Origin: Sedimentitalea xiamensis
GTDB lineage: Bacteria > Pseudomonadota > Alphaproteobacteria > Rhodobacterales > Rhodobacteraceae
Direction: 5' to 3'
DNA: 64,000 nucleotides
NCBI RefSeq assembly: GCF_030164465.1
Contig: NZ_JASNJE010000014.1
Span: 42,648 to 106,647 of the forward strand
Within the stretch, counting starts at the first letter, position 1. Every line of letters starts with the position of its first letter. This document shows positions 33,708 to 42,475 of this stretch, in pieces. The notes under the pieces were generated by a model, which was not told the origin of the DNA, did not search any database, and worked only from the letters and a program-made list of their open reading frames with translations. Made by a program: the position numbers and the translations under genes.

Positions 33708-35888
33708 GTGACGGCCCAGATGCGCCCCCCTTCCGCCGCTGCCTGCCCCGGATGCCTTGCCGCTCCGACCGATGCGGTCGAGCAGCCGCTGAAACCCGCG
33801 CAAATCGCCCTGTCGCTGCCCACGATCCATTGTCAGGCCTGCATTTCCGCCGTCGAACGCGGGCTGAACGCCTATCCCGGTGTGCGGTCCGCGCGGGTCA
33901 ACCTGACCCTGAAGCGGGCGATGATCGATGCCGAGGACGGGATCGCCGCCAGGGATCTGATCCCGGTTCTGGAACGTCTGGGTTATACGGCCCACGAACT
34001 CGATCCGGGCGCGCTGTCCGCGACGGAGTCCGGCCGGGCGGGCAGGGATCTGCTGATCCGCCTCGCGGTCGCCGGCTTCGCGTCGATGAACGTGATGCTC
34101 CTGTCGGTCTCGGTCTGGTCCGGGGCGACGGATGCGACCCGCGACATGTTCCACTGGATCTCTGCGGCGATCACCTTGCCCGCCATTGCCTATTCCGCCC
34201 AGCCATTCTTTCGCAATGCCTGGGCCGCCCTGTCCGCCGGGCGGCTGAACATGGATGTGCCCATCGTGCTGGCCATTCTCCTGGCTCTGGTCACGTCGCT
34301 TTGGGAAACGTCGCTGTCCGGCGAACACGCCTATTTCGATGCCGCGTTGACGCTGACCTTCTTCCTGCTGGCCGGACGGTATCTCGACTTCCGCACCCGC
34401 GCCGTGGCCCGGTCCGCCGCGGAGGAGCTTGCCGCGCTGGAAGTTCCCCGCGCCCTGCGCGTGAGGGACGGTGTTGAACAGGAGGTGGCCGTCGCGGATC
34501 TGGCCGTTGGCGATCACGTCCTCGTCCGTCCGGGCGGCAGGATGCCGGTGGACGGGGTCATCGTGTCGGGACAGTCGGAACTGGACCGGTCGCTTCTTAC
34601 TGGGGAAACCTTGCCGGTCTTCGCGGCGACCGGTCTTGTCGTAAGCGCCGGCGAGGTCAATCTGACCGGTCCGCTGACGATCCGGGCCACGGCCGTGGGC
34701 GAGGAAACATCCCTGCACCGCATGGCCGACCTTGTCGCCATCGCCGAATCCGGACGGTCGCGATACACCTCGCTGGCGGATTCGGCGGCCAAGCTTTACG
34801 CGCCGGGCGTTCACATCCTGTCGGCGCTGAGCTTCCTGGGCTGGTATCTCTGGTCCGGAGACCTGCGGGTCGCGTTGAACATCGCCGCCGCGGTGCTGAT
34901 CATCACCTGTCCCTGCGCCCTCGGCCTCGCCGTGCCGGCGGTCACCACCGCCGCGTCGGGCCGGTTGTTCCGCAAAGGGATGCTCATCAAGCACGCCACG
35001 GCCCTGGAGCGCCTGGCCCAGGTCGACACAGTGGTGTTCGACAAGACCGGGACCCTGACCGCGGGCACTCCGGAGGTGACGAACCTCGGGGATCATTCCC
35101 GCCAAGATCTGGAGATCGCGCTGGCGCTTGCGGAAGGATCCGCGCATCCGCTGTCGCGGGCGATCGCACAGGCGGCGCGGGCCGCGGACATCCGGCCGGC
35201 CGCTGTGAACGATGTTCGGGAGGTTCCGGGTTATGGCGCCGAGGGCACCTGGCGGGGGCAGCGGGTGCGTTTGGGCCGGGCCAGCTGGGTCGGCGGAGCG
35301 CAAGGCGAAAAGACCGCCGCCTGGCTGGCGGTCGGACCGCATCCGCCGCAAGCCTTCCTGTTCGTCGATGCCCTGCGTCCGGGCGCCGCCAAGGCGGTTT
35401 CGGCCTTGCTCGCCGCGGGCAAGGACGTCTATCTGGTCTCGGGCGACAGCGCCGGGGCGGTCGAAAACCTGGCGAAACGCCTGAAAATCGACAGGTGGCT
35501 GGCCGAAGCCCTGCCGGAAGACAAGGCCGCGCGAATCGCCGATCTGAGGGCAAAGGGGCGCAAGGTCCTGATGGTCGGGGACGGGCTGAATGACACGGCG
35601 GCCCTGGCGGCGGCGGATGTGTCGATTTCGCCGGCCAGCGCGCTGGATGCGGCGCGGGTGGCGTCCGACATTGTGCTGCTGGGACAGGATCTGACGCCGA
35701 TCGCGGAAGCCTGCGAGACCGCGATCCGGGCCACCAGGCGCATCAAGGAGAATTTCCGGATCGCGACGGTCTACAACGTCATCGCCGTGCCGCTCGCGGT
35801 TGCGGGGCTGGCGACGCCGCTGATCGCCGCGTTGGCGATGTCCACGAGTTCGATTACAGTGTCGTTGAATGCGCTGCGCCTGAGGTGA
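33708..35888 (+). CDS. ccoI: Copper-translocating P-type ATPase CcoI (FixI)
   Basis: This 726-aa P1B ATPase has an N-terminal CPGC cluster, a heavy-metal-associated domain with HCQAC (about residues 41-45) and eight predicted membrane helices. The metal site is CPC (in TCPCALGLAVP), the phosphorylation motif is DKTGTLT, and the hinge is MVGDGLNDTAAL. It exports Cu from the cytoplasm for insertion into CcoN, rather than for copper resistance. It is predicted to start at the GTG at 33708; an ATG four codons later is possible. It lies 5 bp after ccoH. Confidence 0.95.
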   Translation: MTAQMRPPSAAACPGCLAAPTDAVEQPLKPAQIALSLPTIHCQACISAVERGLNAYPGVRSARVNLTLKRAMIDAEDGIAARDLIPVLERLGYTAHELDPGALSATESGRAGRDLLIRLAVAGFASMNVMLLSVSVWSGATDATRDMFHWISAAITLPAIAYSAQPFFRNAWAALSAGRLNMDVPIVLAILLALVTSLWETSLSGEHAYFDAALTLTFFLLAGRYLDFRTRAVARSAAEELAALEVPRALRVRDGVEQEVAVADLAVGDHVLVRPGGRMPVDGVIVSGQSELDRSLLTGETLPVFAATGLVVSAGEVNLTGPLTIRATAVGEETSLHRMADLVAIAESGRSRYTSLADSAAKLYAPGVHILSALSFLGWYLWSGDLRVALNIAAAVLIITCPCALGLAVPAVTTAASGRLFRKGMLIKHATALERLAQVDTVVFDKTGTLTAGTPEVTNLGDHSRQDLEIALALAEGSAHPLSRAIAQAARAADIRPAAVNDVREVPGYGAEGTWRGQRVRLGRASWVGGAQGEKTAAWLAVGPHPPQAFLFVDALRPGAAKAVSALLAAGKDVYLVSGDSAGAVENLAKRLKIDRWLAEALPEDKAARIADLRAKGRKVLMVGDGLNDTAALAAADVSISPASALDAARVASDIVLLGQDLTPIAEACETAIRATRRIKENFRIATVYNVIAVPLAVAGLATPLIAALAMSTSSITVSLNALRLR

Positions 35889-35892
35889 CGAC

Positions 35893-36051
35893 ATGTCGAT
35901 ACTGTCCTATCTCATACCGATATCCCTGACGATGGGGGCGATCGGCCTTGTCGCTTTCATCTACACGGTGCGTTCCAACCAGTATGACGATCCGGAGGGC
36001 GACAGCCGCCGCATCCTGTCCGACGAATGGGACGACCATCCCAAGCCATGA
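35893..36051 (+). CDS. ccoS: cbb3 oxidase maturation protein CcoS
   Basis: This 52-aa protein was found by direct translation: MSILSYLIPISLTMGAIGLV, then AFIYTVRSNQYDDPEGDSRR and an acidic tail ILSDEWDDHPKP. One transmembrane helix followed by QYDDPEGDxxRIL is the CcoS signature. It is needed for cofactor insertion into cbb3. It starts 4 bp after the ccoI stop and closes ccoGHIS. Confidence 0.93.
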   Translation: MSILSYLIPISLTMGAIGLVAFIYTVRSNQYDDPEGDSRRILSDEWDDHPKP

Positions 36052-36060
36052 GCCGGGGGA

Positions 36061-36095
36061 ACGACCGTCCGGGGCATCGAGCCCCGCACGGTCGT
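36061..36095 (+). terminator. Hairpin after ccoS
   Basis: An outer stem ACGACCGT / ACGGTCGT and an inner stem CGGGGC / GCCCCG form a long hairpin with a 5-nt loop. It begins 10 nt after the ccoS stop. No U-tract follows, so intrinsic termination is uncertain. Confidence 0.5.
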
Positions 36096-36233
36096 GCTGC
36101 CGCGGACCCCGGTCCGACCGACGATCTTTGAACGGAGGTCGGTTTTGTTCCGATTTGCGTCGGATGGAATTGGCGCGCGTCGCGGCAGACGGGCATAACC
36201 GCTCCAGACAGACTCGTGCCGTGGAGTGAGCCG

Positions 36234-38723
36234 ATGAAAACGCATGTCAAATCTTTGGTCGTGGGGGGCGGAGCCGTTGGCACGTCGATCGCCTATCATC
36301 TGGCAAAGGCCGGTTGGGACGACGTGATGCTGCTGGAGCGGGACGAGTTGACCAGCGGATCGACCTGGCACGCGGCGGGCCTGCTGCCGCTGTTCAACAT
36401 GTCCTACGCGACCACCCATATCCACAAGTATTCGGTCGAATTCTACAAGACGCTGGAAGCGGAAACCGGGCTGAACGCGGGGTTCGCGGTGGTCGGCAAC
36501 CTGCGCATGGCGCAGACCGATGCGCGTATGGACGAATACATGCTCTATGCCAGCACGGCGGAAACCTGCGGCGTGCCCCATGTTTTCCTGACGCCGGACG
36601 AAATCAAGGCGCGCTGGCCGCTGATCCGCACCGAGGATCTGAAGGGTGCGCTTTATCACCATACCGATGGTTATATTAACCCGGCCGATGTGACCATGGC
36701 GATGGCCAAGGGGGCGCGACAGCGCGGCGTGGCGATCGAGCGCAAATGGCAGGCCGACGCCTTTCACTGGAATGGCGCGGCCTGGGAGGTCACGGCCACC
36801 AGGATGGTCGAGAAGGGCGGCAACCTGGTGCCGAGCGACGAGCAGGTGGTGATCACTGCCGAACATGTCGTGACCGCCAGCGGCAACCACGCACAGCGCA
36901 CCGCCAGGATGCTGGGCATCAAGATGCCCGCGGTCCCGGTCGAGCATCAGTTCATCGTGATGGAGCAGGATCCCGCCCTGGTTGAATTCCGCAAGAATCA
37001 TCCGGAGCACCCGGTCATCCGTGACGCGGACGCCCAGAGCTATGTGCGCGAGGAACGCGGCGGCTGGATCCTCGGGGTCTATGAAAAGGGTGCCCCGGCC
37101 CGGTTCGAATATGGCGTGCCCGACAGTTTCAGGGCCGACCTGTTCCAGCTCGATCTCGACCGGATCGAGGACCAGTACATGGCGATGAACCATCGCATGC
37201 CGAGTGCCGAGAATTGCGGGCTGAAGGACGATTTCAACGGCCCGATCTGCTATACGCCCGATGGCAACCCGCTGGTCGGCCCGGCGCCGGGGCTGCGCAA
37301 CATGTGGCTGGCCGAAGGCTTCAGCTTCGGTATCACGGCGGCGGGCGGCACTGGTTATTACCTGGCGCAAATGATGGTCGAGGGCGAGGCCGAGATCGAC
37401 ATGGCCAGCCTTGACCCCAAGCGCTATGGCGACTGGATGACCACCGAATTCGCGGCGCGCAAGAACGAGGAATGCTACGACCACGTCTATATCCTGCATC
37501 ACCCGGACGAGGAACGCCCCGCCTGCCGGCCGCTGCGCACGGCACCGGCCTATGACCGGCAGAAGGCGCTGGGTGCGCAGTTCGGATTCGTCAACGGCTG
37601 GGAACGCCCGAACTACTATGCGCCCGAAGGCTTCGACGATCACGACAGCCGGTCGTTCCGGCGCGGCGGCTGGTGGCAATACGCGGTCGAGGAAGCGAAG
37701 GCGATCCGCGAAGGAGCCGGTTTGATCGACGCCACGGCGTTTACCAAGCACATGGTCAAAGGGCCGGGCGCGACCGCGTTCCTGGACTGGTTCACCTGCA
37801 ACAAGCTGCCCGCCGTGGGGCGGATCAACCTGACCTATGCGCTGACGGACCATGGCACCACGCGCACGGAATACACTATCGTGCGGCTGGCCGAAGACGA
37901 ATACTATCTTGTGTCCGCCGGGGCGTGGACGGCCTATGATGCCGATTTCCTGCGCAAGTCCGCCGCCGACAAGATGGGTGAATTCGGCTATATCGAAATC
38001 CAGGATGTCACCACGCAATGGGGTGTCTTTGCCATCGCCGGTCCGAAATCGCGCGATGTGCTGAACGAGATCGTGAAGGATGCGGACCCTGCGACGGTTC
38101 TGGGCAACAAGAGGTTCCCCTGGCTGTCCATGCGCAATATCGAGCTGGGCATGTGTCCGGTTCGCGCTATCCGCGTCGCCTATACCGGGGAACTGGGATG
38201 GGAACTGCACCACCCGATCGAGATGCAGAACTATCTCTGGGATCAGCTGATGACGGCGGGTGAAAAGCATGGGCTGAAGCTGGTCGGCGCGCGGGCGCAG
38301 AACTGGTTGCGGCAGGAGAAATCCTATCGCGCTTTCGGCACCGAACTCGGGCGCGACGCCACCCCGCTGGAGGCCGACCTGCCACGTTTTGTCGATCTGT
38401 CCAAGGACTTCCGCGGCAAGGCGGCGATGCAGGCCAGGGGCATCCGGTCCAGATGCGTGACGCTGCTGATAGACGGGCCGGACGATACAGATCCCTGGGG
38501 GCGGGAGGCGCTTTATCACGGCGACACCCACGTCGGGCGTTTGACCTCGGGCGGCTATTCCGTCAGCTTCGGCAAGAGCATCGGCATGGGCTATGTGACG
38601 CCGGAGCTCGCGGTTCCGGGCACCCGGCTCAAGGTCAGGATGCTGAACCGGCTCTGGGACGCCGAGGTCTGCGAGGACAGCCCGTATGACCCCGCGAACG
38701 CCGCCATTCGCAAGGATGGCTGA
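36234..38723 (+). CDS. FAD-dependent oxidoreductase with GcvT domain (dimethylglycine/sarcosine dehydrogenase-like)
   Basis: This 829-aa protein has an N-terminal DAO-type FAD domain with VVGGGAVGTSIAYHLAKAG. His46 in STWHAAGL is the residue that in mammalian dimethylglycine dehydrogenase carries covalent FAD. A short middle domain (FAO_M type) and a C-terminal aminomethyltransferase (GcvT) domain follow (LIDATAFTKHMVKGPGA ... GELGWELHHP ... GRLTSGGYS). Such enzymes demethylate N-methyl amines such as dimethylglycine or sarcosine and pass the C1 unit to tetrahydrofolate. Roseobacters carry many paralogues, so the substrate cannot be named. GGAG lies before the ATG at 36234. Confidence 0.85.
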   Translation: MKTHVKSLVVGGGAVGTSIAYHLAKAGWDDVMLLERDELTSGSTWHAAGLLPLFNMSYATTHIHKYSVEFYKTLEAETGLNAGFAVVGNLRMAQTDARMDEYMLYASTAETCGVPHVFLTPDEIKARWPLIRTEDLKGALYHHTDGYINPADVTMAMAKGARQRGVAIERKWQADAFHWNGAAWEVTATRMVEKGGNLVPSDEQVVITAEHVVTASGNHAQRTARMLGIKMPAVPVEHQFIVMEQDPALVEFRKNHPEHPVIRDADAQSYVREERGGWILGVYEKGAPARFEYGVPDSFRADLFQLDLDRIEDQYMAMNHRMPSAENCGLKDDFNGPICYTPDGNPLVGPAPGLRNMWLAEGFSFGITAAGGTGYYLAQMMVEGEAEIDMASLDPKRYGDWMTTEFAARKNEECYDHVYILHHPDEERPACRPLRTAPAYDRQKALGAQFGFVNGWERPNYYAPEGFDDHDSRSFRRGGWWQYAVEEAKAIREGAGLIDATAFTKHMVKGPGATAFLDWFTCNKLPAVGRINLTYALTDHGTTRTEYTIVRLAEDEYYLVSAGAWTAYDADFLRKSAADKMGEFGYIEIQDVTTQWGVFAIAGPKSRDVLNEIVKDADPATVLGNKRFPWLSMRNIELGMCPVRAIRVAYTGELGWELHHPIEMQNYLWDQLMTAGEKHGLKLVGARAQNWLRQEKSYRAFGTELGRDATPLEADLPRFVDLSKDFRGKAAMQARGIRSRCVTLLIDGPDDTDPWGREALYHGDTHVGRLTSGGYSVSFGKSIGMGYVTPELAVPGTRLKVRMLNRLWDAEVCEDSPYDPANAAIRKDG

Positions 38724-38828
38724 GCGCCGCAAATGGACCGGGACCGCGCTGCTTGCCGGAGGCATTTTCGTCGCGGCGCGGTGGGTTGCACAGGACCGGA
38801 TCCGAGGCCGCCGATGCGGAGACGGGTC

Positions 38829-39269
38829 CTATCCGTTTCCGGCGGCAAAGTCGCCGGTCGTCACCACGCCATCGCCGGTGCGGTCCATCGTGTCGAACCA
38901 GTCGGGAACACGGTTCAGGAATTCATCGGCGGACACCGAACCGTCCCCGTCGATATCATTGAAGGGCAGGGTCAGGCCGTCGTTCACGATCCGCATCGGG
39001 CCTTTCCCGTGTCCGCCCGCATTGACGGCCATGTCATCCTGCCGGGTCTGATCGAACAGGGCGTATTCGGCCGGGTCCAGAACGCCGTTTTCGTCCTGGT
39101 CGAACATCGTGAACAGATCGGCACGCTTCTGCCGGGCCTCGTCGAGCGACACGGCGCCGTTGGCGTCCATGTCCCAGTTTTCGATGAAATGCGCGCCGGG
39201 TTCACCTTGTTGGGCCAGAGCGGCCCCTCCGATCGCGGCGGCAAGGGCGAAGATCGCGGCGGGTCTCAT
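38829..39269 (-). CDS. Secreted EF-hand calcium-binding protein
   Basis: This 146-aa protein has a signal peptide (about residues 1-19, ending GAALAQ). Four EF-hand loops are at residues 33-44 (DMDANGAVSLDE), 57-68 (DQDENGVLDPAE), 105-116 (DIDGDGSVSADE) and 129-140 (DRTGDGVVTTGD). The first three are canonical; the fourth has Thr at position 3 and Asp instead of Glu at position 12, so it may bind weakly. It resembles calmodulin-like periplasmic proteins of unknown role. Its start overlaps the stop of the AhpD-like gene (ATGA), so the two are coupled. Confidence 0.85.
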   Translation of the reverse strand: MRPAAIFALAAAIGGAALAQQGEPGAHFIENWDMDANGAVSLDEARQKRADLFTMFDQDENGVLDPAEYALFDQTRQDDMAVNAGGHGKGPMRIVNDGLTLPFNDIDGDGSVSADEFLNRVPDWFDTMDRTGDGVVTTGDFAAGNG

Positions 39270-39604
39270 GATGCGCTCAGTTCGTCAAAACATTCGAGCG
39301 CCTTGGCGGCGTACATCATTGCCGGCCCGCCGCCCATCTGGAGACACATGCCCAGAACGTCGGCGACTTCCTCACGACTGGCGCCGAGTTTGATCAGCGC
39401 CTCGATATGCAGGGAAATGCAGGGTTCGCAACGTTCGGCGACGGAAATGCCAAGCGCAACGAATTCCTTGGTCTTGTAGTCCAGCGCACTGTCCTGCTTG
39501 ACGGTTCTGCCCAGTCCGGCGAACGCGCGCGCGGTGTCCGGTATCGCTCCGTTCAGGTTTCGCAATCCGGCGCGTGTCTCTTCCAGTTTGTTCTGCCAGT
39601 TCAT
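39266..39604 (-). CDS. Carboxymuconolactone decarboxylase / AhpD-like protein
   Basis: This 112-aa single-domain protein has the AhpD core motif E47-x11-C59-x2-C62-x3-H66 (KEFVALGISVAERCEPC, then ISLHIEAL). These residues form a redox-active disulfide and proton relay in AhpD-type alkylhydroperoxidases, so peroxide or disulfide chemistry is likelier than decarboxylation. The start at 39604 has GAGGAG upstream; an earlier in-frame ATG at 39643 lacks support. It is coupled to the downstream EF-hand gene by a 4-nt overlap. The partner reductase is not in the window. Confidence 0.85.
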   Translation of the reverse strand: MNWQNKLEETRAGLRNLNGAIPDTARAFAGLGRTVKQDSALDYKTKEFVALGISVAERCEPCISLHIEALIKLGASREEVADVLGMCLQMGGGPAMMYAAKALECFDELSAS

Positions 39605-39684
39605 GAAACCGGTCTCCTCGTGATCATATGGCGATATTTGCACATGTTATGATCCGGTGTGTCAGCCGGGTTCCTTGATCTCGA

Positions 39685-40344
39685 TCAGTTTGCCGGTTTT
39701 TCCAGCACGAGCGCCAGATTGTTGGACGGCATCTCGACCACGTCGAGGACGCACAGACCGGCTTCGACCGCCATGTCCAGAACGTCGAAATCGTCCTTGT
39801 AGCCGATCTCAGGGTCCTGGGCGATCAGGCTGGCGTGAAACCGCACATCGCCTTCGCTGGTCAATTCTCCGGCCCGCATGAACGGGCCATAGATCACCAT
39901 ACGACCGCCGGGGATGAGGGCGGCGGCGCTTTCGCCGATCAGAACCCTGGCTTCGCCGGTGCTGATCAGGTGCAGCAGATTCACGACCACGATCAGCGAT
40001 TGCGGGGTCTGTGCCTTGCCCCATCCCCGGGCGGTTGCATCCAGCGGAATCGCCGCGGCGAGATTCGGCAGGGACGCATCGGCGGCATGGGCGTCGATGC
40101 TGGCCCGGCGCACCGGGTCCGGTTCCGTCGGCTGCCAGCCCAGGCCGGGGAACCGCGCGGCAAAGGCGACCACATGCTGGCCGGTGCCGCTGGCGATTTC
40201 CAGTGCGCTGCCCGCGCGCGGCGCGACATGATCCAGCAGATCGCAAAGCGCGTCGCGGTTGCGTTCCGCCGAGGGCGCGAACAGCTTTGCGCCTTCGGCC
40301 GGGGTGGCGACATTGGCGGTTTCGGGCAAGCGCCGGCGGGTCAT
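39685..40344 (-). CDS. DUF938 family SAM-dependent methyltransferase-like protein
   Basis: This 219-aa protein has LEIASGTGQHVV at about residues 48-59, which is SAM-binding motif I. It opens RRLPETANVATPAEGAKLFA with PSAERNRDALCDLL, the diagnostic DUF938 start. NLLHLISTGEARVLIGES and PGGRMVIYGPFMRAGE follow. The substrate is not known. Its start overlaps the stop of the DAO-family gene (ATGA, 40341-40344). Confidence 0.85.
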   Translation of the reverse strand: MTRRRLPETANVATPAEGAKLFAPSAERNRDALCDLLDHVAPRAGSALEIASGTGQHVVAFAARFPGLGWQPTEPDPVRRASIDAHAADASLPNLAAAIPLDATARGWGKAQTPQSLIVVVNLLHLISTGEARVLIGESAAALIPGGRMVIYGPFMRAGELTSEGDVRFHASLIAQDPEIGYKDDFDVLDMAVEAGLCVLDVVEMPSNNLALVLEKPAN

Positions 40345-41420
40345 GTCCGCAGCCGATCCGGCCGCAACGCGGCCACGGTCCCCGCATCCAGTTCGCTTGG
40401 CGCGCCGGTCACGAGATCTGCCAGCAACTGCGACGCCGCGGGCGCGGTCTGAAAACCGTATCCGCCCTGTCCGGCGCACCAGATGAACCCGGGCCGGTCC
40501 GGGTCGGGCCCCAGAACCAGCGCCCGATCCGGAGCGAAACTGCGCAGCCCCGCCCAGTTGCTTTCGACCCGCGTGACCGGTTCCGTCACCATTTCTTCAT
40601 AGCGGGCGAGTCCTTCGGCCAGAACCATGTCATCGGCATAGGCGTCATGCGGATGCGTCGGGTCCTGCTCGGCAGGGGACACGATCAGCTTGCCCGCATC
40701 GGGTTTCGCATACCAGCTTTCCCCGACACCCATCAGCATCGGCCAGGCCGACACGTCGTGCCCGTCGGGGGCGGGCAGCCGGGCCATGGAGCGGCGATGC
40801 GGCACGATGCCCATGGGCGCGACACCCGCCAGTTTCGCGATCTCGTCCGCCCAGGCCCCGGCGGCATTGACGAGGTTGCGCCCCTGATAGGCGTCGGTGG
40901 CTGTCCGGACGTGCCAGCCCGCCGCGCCGCCGGCGATGTCGGTCACCTGCGCCCGGGTCAGAACCTGCCCGCCGTTGGCGCGGATGATCCGCGCGAAATC
41001 CTGCATCAGCCGGTCGGTGTCGATGTCCCAGGCTGCATCGTGAAAAGCCGCCAGGGCGACGCTGTCCGGATTCACGATGGGTGCCATGGCCCTGGCTTCC
41101 TTCACCGACACCGGATCGAGGTGCAGGTTCGCCAGATCCGCAAGGAACCCTTCCTGCTGGTCCGACCGCGCCAGCAGCAGCAACCCGCGCGGCGACAGGT
41201 AGCCGCCGTTCTCGCGGCGGTGATAGTCGCTGCTGGCGAGGTTCAGGGCGACGGTGCTGGACAGGCCATAGCTGGCTTCGTAAAGCGCGGCGGACCGGCC
41301 CGAGGCGTGATAGCCAAGGGCGTCTTCGCCTTCCAGGACCGTGACCGACCCGTGGGCGGACAGCCGCGCGCCCGCGCTCAGCCCGGCGATGCCGCCGCCG
41401 ATGACGATGAAATCGATCAT
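40341..41420 (-). CDS. FAD-dependent oxidoreductase, glycine/D-amino acid oxidase (DAO) family
   Basis: This 359-aa flavoprotein begins MIDFIVIGGGIAGLSAGARL, a Rossmann dinucleotide-binding motif, and continues SVTVLEGEDALGYHASGRSA. C-terminal landmarks are DRALVLGPDPDRPGFIWCAG and GQGGYGFQTAPAASQLLADL, typical of DAO-family enzymes. It would oxidise an amine or amino acid substrate that I cannot specify. It is part of an overlapping three-gene set: aldo/keto reductase, this gene, DUF938 methyltransferase. Confidence 0.85.
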   Translation of the reverse strand: MIDFIVIGGGIAGLSAGARLSAHGSVTVLEGEDALGYHASGRSAALYEASYGLSSTVALNLASSDYHRRENGGYLSPRGLLLLARSDQQEGFLADLANLHLDPVSVKEARAMAPIVNPDSVALAAFHDAAWDIDTDRLMQDFARIIRANGGQVLTRAQVTDIAGGAAGWHVRTATDAYQGRNLVNAAGAWADEIAKLAGVAPMGIVPHRRSMARLPAPDGHDVSAWPMLMGVGESWYAKPDAGKLIVSPAEQDPTHPHDAYADDMVLAEGLARYEEMVTEPVTRVESNWAGLRSFAPDRALVLGPDPDRPGFIWCAGQGGYGFQTAPAASQLLADLVTGAPSELDAGTVAALRPDRLRT

Positions 41421-42352
41421 GCGGTTTCTTCGCTCCGGTCCGTCGCGGGAGAGGGCGTCGGGCTCAGGGCGCACATCCGTTGATAGAGCGCGTCGGTCAT
41501 GTCGAACTCCAGCGCGTCCAGCGACGGGCGCAACTGCTCCGCCGTCCGGCCCGAGACGATCGGCATCGGCCGCGACGGGTGCGCCGCGACCCAGGCCACG
41601 GCGAGCGTCGCCGGATCGGTTCCGGTCTCCCGTGCCAGCGCGCCGAGATCGGCAGCGGTCGTATGCATCCAGTCCTGCCGGTATCGGGACCGGTACATGT
41701 CGTTGACGTTTAGCCGTCCGCTGTCCCCGCGCGCGTATTTCCCGGTCAGAAGGCCGCCGCCGAGCGGCGAATAGGGCGCGATGGCGATGCCCTGATCCGC
41801 GCACATCGGCAGGATCTCGACCTCGGCCTGACGTTTCACCAGATTGTACATCGGTTGCAGGATGTCGATGGTCAGATCGAATTCGGCCGCAACCCGGACC
41901 GCTTTCATCACCTGCCATGCGGCGAAGTTGGACAATCCGACATAGCGGATCCGGCCCGCCTGTTTCAGCGCGGCAAAACCTTCCATGGTTTCCCGCAGGT
42001 CGGTGTCGGGATCGAACATGTGCAGGTAGAGCAGATCGACGCCGTCCAGTCCCAGCCGGCCGCAGGAGATATCGAACTGCTGCGTCATGTTCGCGCGTCC
42101 CGCGCCGCCTACGCTGCCGTATTTCGTGGCGATCAGAAGCGCGTCGCGGTCGTCTTCGATCATCTGCCCCAGCAGGGTTTCAGAAGCGCCGCCGGTATAG
42201 ACATAGGCCGTGTCGAAATGGTTGATTCCCGCCGCGCGGCAGGCATCGAACATGGCGCGGCTGTCGGTTGCATCGGCGCCCGCGCCGAACTGCATGGTGC
42301 CAAAGGCAAAGCGGCTGACGGGAGACCCGTCCAGAGTTGTCATATGTGTCAT
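41417..42352 (-). CDS. Aldo/keto reductase
   Basis: This 311-aa TIM-barrel NADPH oxidoreductase has the family tetrad in place: D47 (INHFDTAYVY), Y52, K77 (IATKYG) and H111 (LYLHMFD). SNFAAWQVM and the C-terminal PIVSGRTAEQLRPSLDAL match the AKR pattern. The substrate is unknown. The ATG at 42352 is used although no good ribosome binding site is visible; another ATG is at 42343. The stop overlaps the DAO-family start (ATGA). Confidence 0.88.
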   Translation of the reverse strand: MTHMTTLDGSPVSRFAFGTMQFGAGADATDSRAMFDACRAAGINHFDTAYVYTGGASETLLGQMIEDDRDALLIATKYGSVGGAGRANMTQQFDISCGRLGLDGVDLLYLHMFDPDTDLRETMEGFAALKQAGRIRYVGLSNFAAWQVMKAVRVAAEFDLTIDILQPMYNLVKRQAEVEILPMCADQGIAIAPYSPLGGGLLTGKYARGDSGRLNVNDMYRSRYRQDWMHTTAADLGALARETGTDPATLAVAWVAAHPSRPMPIVSGRTAEQLRPSLDALEFDMTDALYQRMCALSPTPSPATDRSEETA

Positions 42353-42408
42353 GCCGGGACAATTGCATGCCGGACCGGCACGGAAAAGGGGGGTCTTGCC
42401 CGGACGTG

Positions 42409-42434
42409 AAAAGGCCCCGTCCAGCGGGGCCTTT
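42409..42434 (-). terminator. Rho-independent terminator of the BMP/xdh operon
   Basis: Read on the minus strand, a 10-bp stem AAAGGCCCCG / CGGGGCCTTT with a 5-nt loop is followed by TTCAC, giving a T-run of about four. It lies about 40 nt past the stop of the BMP-family binding protein gene. Confidence 0.75.
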
Positions 42435-42475
42435 GTCCGTTGCGACCTGCCGCCGCCCATCGCGGGCGGTCGGGC

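Noticed and set aside
33699..35894. Open frame of about 731 codons antisense to ccoI
   Set aside because: ccoI is fully supported by P-type ATPase motifs; the antisense frame is low-complexity.
35961..38765. Open frame of about 934 codons antisense to the DMGDH-like gene
   Set aside because: The sense strand has a complete, well-conserved protein. The antisense product has no recognisable motif and reflects third-position GC bias.
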